DNA of 15,145 nt. It comes from Planctomycetota bacterium (GTDB lineage: Bacteria > Planctomycetota > GCA-002687715 > DRQF01). Each line of letters starts with the position of its first letter. Position 1 is the stretch's first letter. The stretch is from contig WFTN01000144.1 of the NCBI GenBank assembly GCA_015485455.1, positions 1-15,145 of the forward strand, written 5' to 3'. The notes below the pieces were generated by a model, which did no database searches, was not told where the DNA came from, and saw nothing but the letters and a program-made list of their open reading frames with translations. This document shows, in pieces, positions 13,338 through 15,145 of the stretch. The position numbers and the translations under genes are program-made.

Positions 13338-15145
13338 ATGAACCAACTCAATAATCTGTTTATTCAAATCTTCCTGGTTGGCTTCCTTATTGGCCTTTGC
13401 CCCGCTCAGTCTACAACTGATCCGATAATCGATCTTCCCCTGTGTCAACCTAATGGGGTTGGGAGTCAGAATAGAATTCCCCGTGATCTACAAGCAAATC
13501 AGGCGCTCTGTGCGGTGAGTACGCTAAAGCGTCCCAGATTTCCCCAGCGTTGTTTTGCCAATGGTTCAGACTTTGATTCGCCGATGGCATTAAGGCGTAA
13601 GAAATTAGAAGGAAATGTGCTGACATATCTGATGCACCGAGGAAGTCTTGTGCGCACTTTGACGATAAAGGAATCTCACCCTCTCGGACTGACTACAGAC
13701 CAGAAAGTCGGAATCTTCCAAAGCGCGGGCCGAAAAGGAGCTATCGTCGGAACAATTACGGCCACTGCTCCTATTGATCTGGTTATCTGTGACCTGAACA
13801 ATGATGGCTACGATGATGTTGTCACCGCAAACGAGGAGACAAACAACATATCGGTCATGCTTGGGAAGAAAGACCTTCAGTTTCCTACTTGCTATCAAGT
13901 AGCGAATGCGCCCTATGAGTTGGTCGCCGGAGACTTCAATGGGGATGGCAAGATCGATATCGTTGTCCGAACAAAGGTTGCCTATGGTTCTTTCCAAATC
14001 TTGATGGGCGAGGGTGACGGCACTCTTGCGCCCCCGATCGCGACAGATCTCCCGATGAGTGACGCGCACTTGGTAGCAGGCAGAATAGGAACGAATCGGC
14101 ATGAAACCCTATTTGCTGGCATTCGAGGTGCGAATGGAGAAGGCGAAATCCTCGCTTTGACCCTAAGTACTTCAGGGCAATTCGATAGGACTGTCGTGGC
14201 GAGGACGAAGCGTGAACCCCGGGCAATTATTATGTGCGCCGCCTCTGGGAACAAACCACAAGAACTCATTGCAATCGCGCCGACACTCTGTATTTACGAA
14301 ATCGGGCGCAATGGCCGTTTTCGGCTACAGAAGAGATCGCAACATACCGGTTTCTCTCTGCTATCCGCAGACCTTGATGCCGATGGACACGAGGACTTGC
14401 TCCTCCTGCAAAAGGATGGACCACTACTATTTCTTCGAAGAATGAACCGTCAAGGACTTGGCAAACCCCAGAAAATTCGATTTGAAGACTTGGTGCAGTC
14501 TGCTGTTGCGGCGGATCTGAACGGCGATGGTTTTCCTGAAATCTATGTTTCATGTCGAGGTTCCAATCTCGATAGGTGGAGTACCAAAGTTGTCTCTTTG
14601 GGAAGCCCAAGACCAGGGCACTATCCCCAAGTCGAGTATTTGCTTGATTATCCAGATGGTTACGCAGACGCTTTCGACGTTGCTGATCTTGATGGTGATG
14701 GGTTGGATGACGTGGCAACTTCCAATCGCCGAGATGCAATTATCACTTCGTCGTCCCGAAGGAAGACTACAATGATTTCTCAATACGAAGGGGCCAGCGC
14801 CAAGAACTACCTTCGTAAAAGGGAAACCCCACAACCAGATCTAAAAGTGGCCGACATCGATGGCGACAAACGACCGGAAGTTTGTCTCTTGGAATTTGAG
14901 GGCAACGAGATTCAGATTTTTCGAAATAGGAAACGCGGAAGATTCAACTACAACGCGAAAGATGACACGTTGTCAATATATGGCCCATTGCACATTGAAA
15001 TTGCGGACCTAAATGGCGATGCTTTGCAAGACATCATTGTTTCGACCTCAATGATAAAATCCCATAGAACAAATAGACTAACTTTTCGGCCCGGTCGATT
15101 GGTGGTTTTCTTGGGAATTGGAAAAGGGCGATTTGGCAGCCCAAA
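13338..15145 (+). CDS. Secreted FG-GAP/VCBS repeat protein, open at the window edge
   Basis: The reading frame from ATG 13338 is open for 602 codons and leaves the window without a stop. A signal peptide is clear: hydrophobic residues 8-21 and likely cleavage after CPAQ (about 24). Seven calcium-loop-like D-x-[DN]-x-D-G-type motifs mark FG-GAP/VCBS repeats: DLNNDGYDD (152-160), DFNGDGKID (199-207), DLDADGHED (345-353), DLNGDGFPE (393-401), DLDGDGLDD (450-458), DIDGDKRPE (506-514) and DLNGDALQD (557-565). The last two lack the usual glycine. Such repeats form integrin-alpha-like beta-propellers on secreted or surface proteins, often for adhesion or ligand binding. The first 140 residues are unrecognised and contain several cysteines. 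GGAA about 8 bases upstream is a weak ribosome-binding site. The actual ligand is unknown, and C-terminal anchoring domains would lie outside the window. Confidence 0.85.
   Translation, partial: MNQLNNLFIQIFLVGFLIGLCPAQSTTDPIIDLPLCQPNGVGSQNRIPRDLQANQALCAVSTLKRPRFPQRCFANGSDFDSPMALRRKKLEGNVLTYLMHRGSLVRTLTIKESHPLGLTTDQKVGIFQSAGRKGAIVGTITATAPIDLVICDLNNDGYDDVVTANEETNNISVMLGKKDLQFPTCYQVANAPYELVAGDFNGDGKIDIVVRTKVAYGSFQILMGEGDGTLAPPIATDLPMSDAHLVAGRIGTNRHETLFAGIRGANGEGEILALTLSTSGQFDRTVVARTKREPRAIIMCAASGNKPQELIAIAPTLCIYEIGRNGRFRLQKRSQHTGFSLLSADLDADGHEDLLLLQKDGPLLFLRRMNRQGLGKPQKIRFEDLVQSAVAADLNGDGFPEIYVSCRGSNLDRWSTKVVSLGSPRPGHYPQVEYLLDYPDGYADAFDVADLDGDGLDDVATSNRRDAIITSSSRRKTTMISQYEGASAKNYLRKRETPQPDLKVADIDGDKRPEVCLLEFEGNEIQIFRNRKRGRFNYNAKDDTLSIYGPLHIEIADLNGDALQDIIVSTSMIKSHRTNRLTFRPGRLVVFLGIGKGRFGSP

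Noticed and set aside
13605..14102. 165-codon minus-strand frame in the FG-GAP region
   Set aside because: It lies opposite the open FG-GAP frame whose calcium-loop motifs are clear on the plus strand, and its product has no recognisable feature.

Overview
The window most likely comes from a Planctomycetota-type (PVC group) bacterium or a close environmental relative. The grounds are a very long Ser/Thr kinase with a transmembrane helix and a beta-propeller-like C-terminal half, a secreted FG-GAP/VCBS repeat protein, a secreted protein of the kind found in planctomycete genomes, and a di-heme cytochrome c peroxidase of the 'PPYLHDG' type. This placement is inferred from gene content and style. 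No rRNA or other marker gene is present. No tRNA, rRNA or CRISPR array was recognised.

Left part (1-3602): a membrane/cell-surface block. A thymidylate-kinase-like P-loop kinase runs off the left edge on the minus strand. It is translationally coupled (TAATG) to an upstream ICMT/PEMT-type membrane methyltransferase. A second, clearly paralogous P-loop kinase starts divergently on the plus strand. It converges, with a 14-bp gap, on a minus-strand Wzx/MATE-like polysaccharide flippase. Together these suggest synthesis, modification or export of a lipid-linked surface compound, but the substrate cannot be read from sequence.

Middle part (3800-6340): an oxidative-stress pair. A periplasmic di-heme peroxidase (minus) is divergent from an OxyR-type LysR regulator (plus) that keeps both redox cysteines. 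The 167-bp intergenic region contains several palindromes, including ATAG-N6-CTAT and ATAG-N7-CTAT. The second overlaps the regulator's ribosome-binding region. A hairpin downstream of the peroxidase is a candidate terminator.

Right-middle part (6489-12783): a secreted protein that resembles a degenerate peptidase-MA/DUF1570-like protein, ending at a clear minus-strand terminator, and the 1515-residue membrane Ser/Thr kinase, also on the minus strand.

Right end (12784-15145): a gene-poor stretch holding an N-terminal remnant of an IS5/IS903-like transposase, then a secreted FG-GAP repeat protein on the plus strand. That gene is open to the window edge for 602 codons without a stop.
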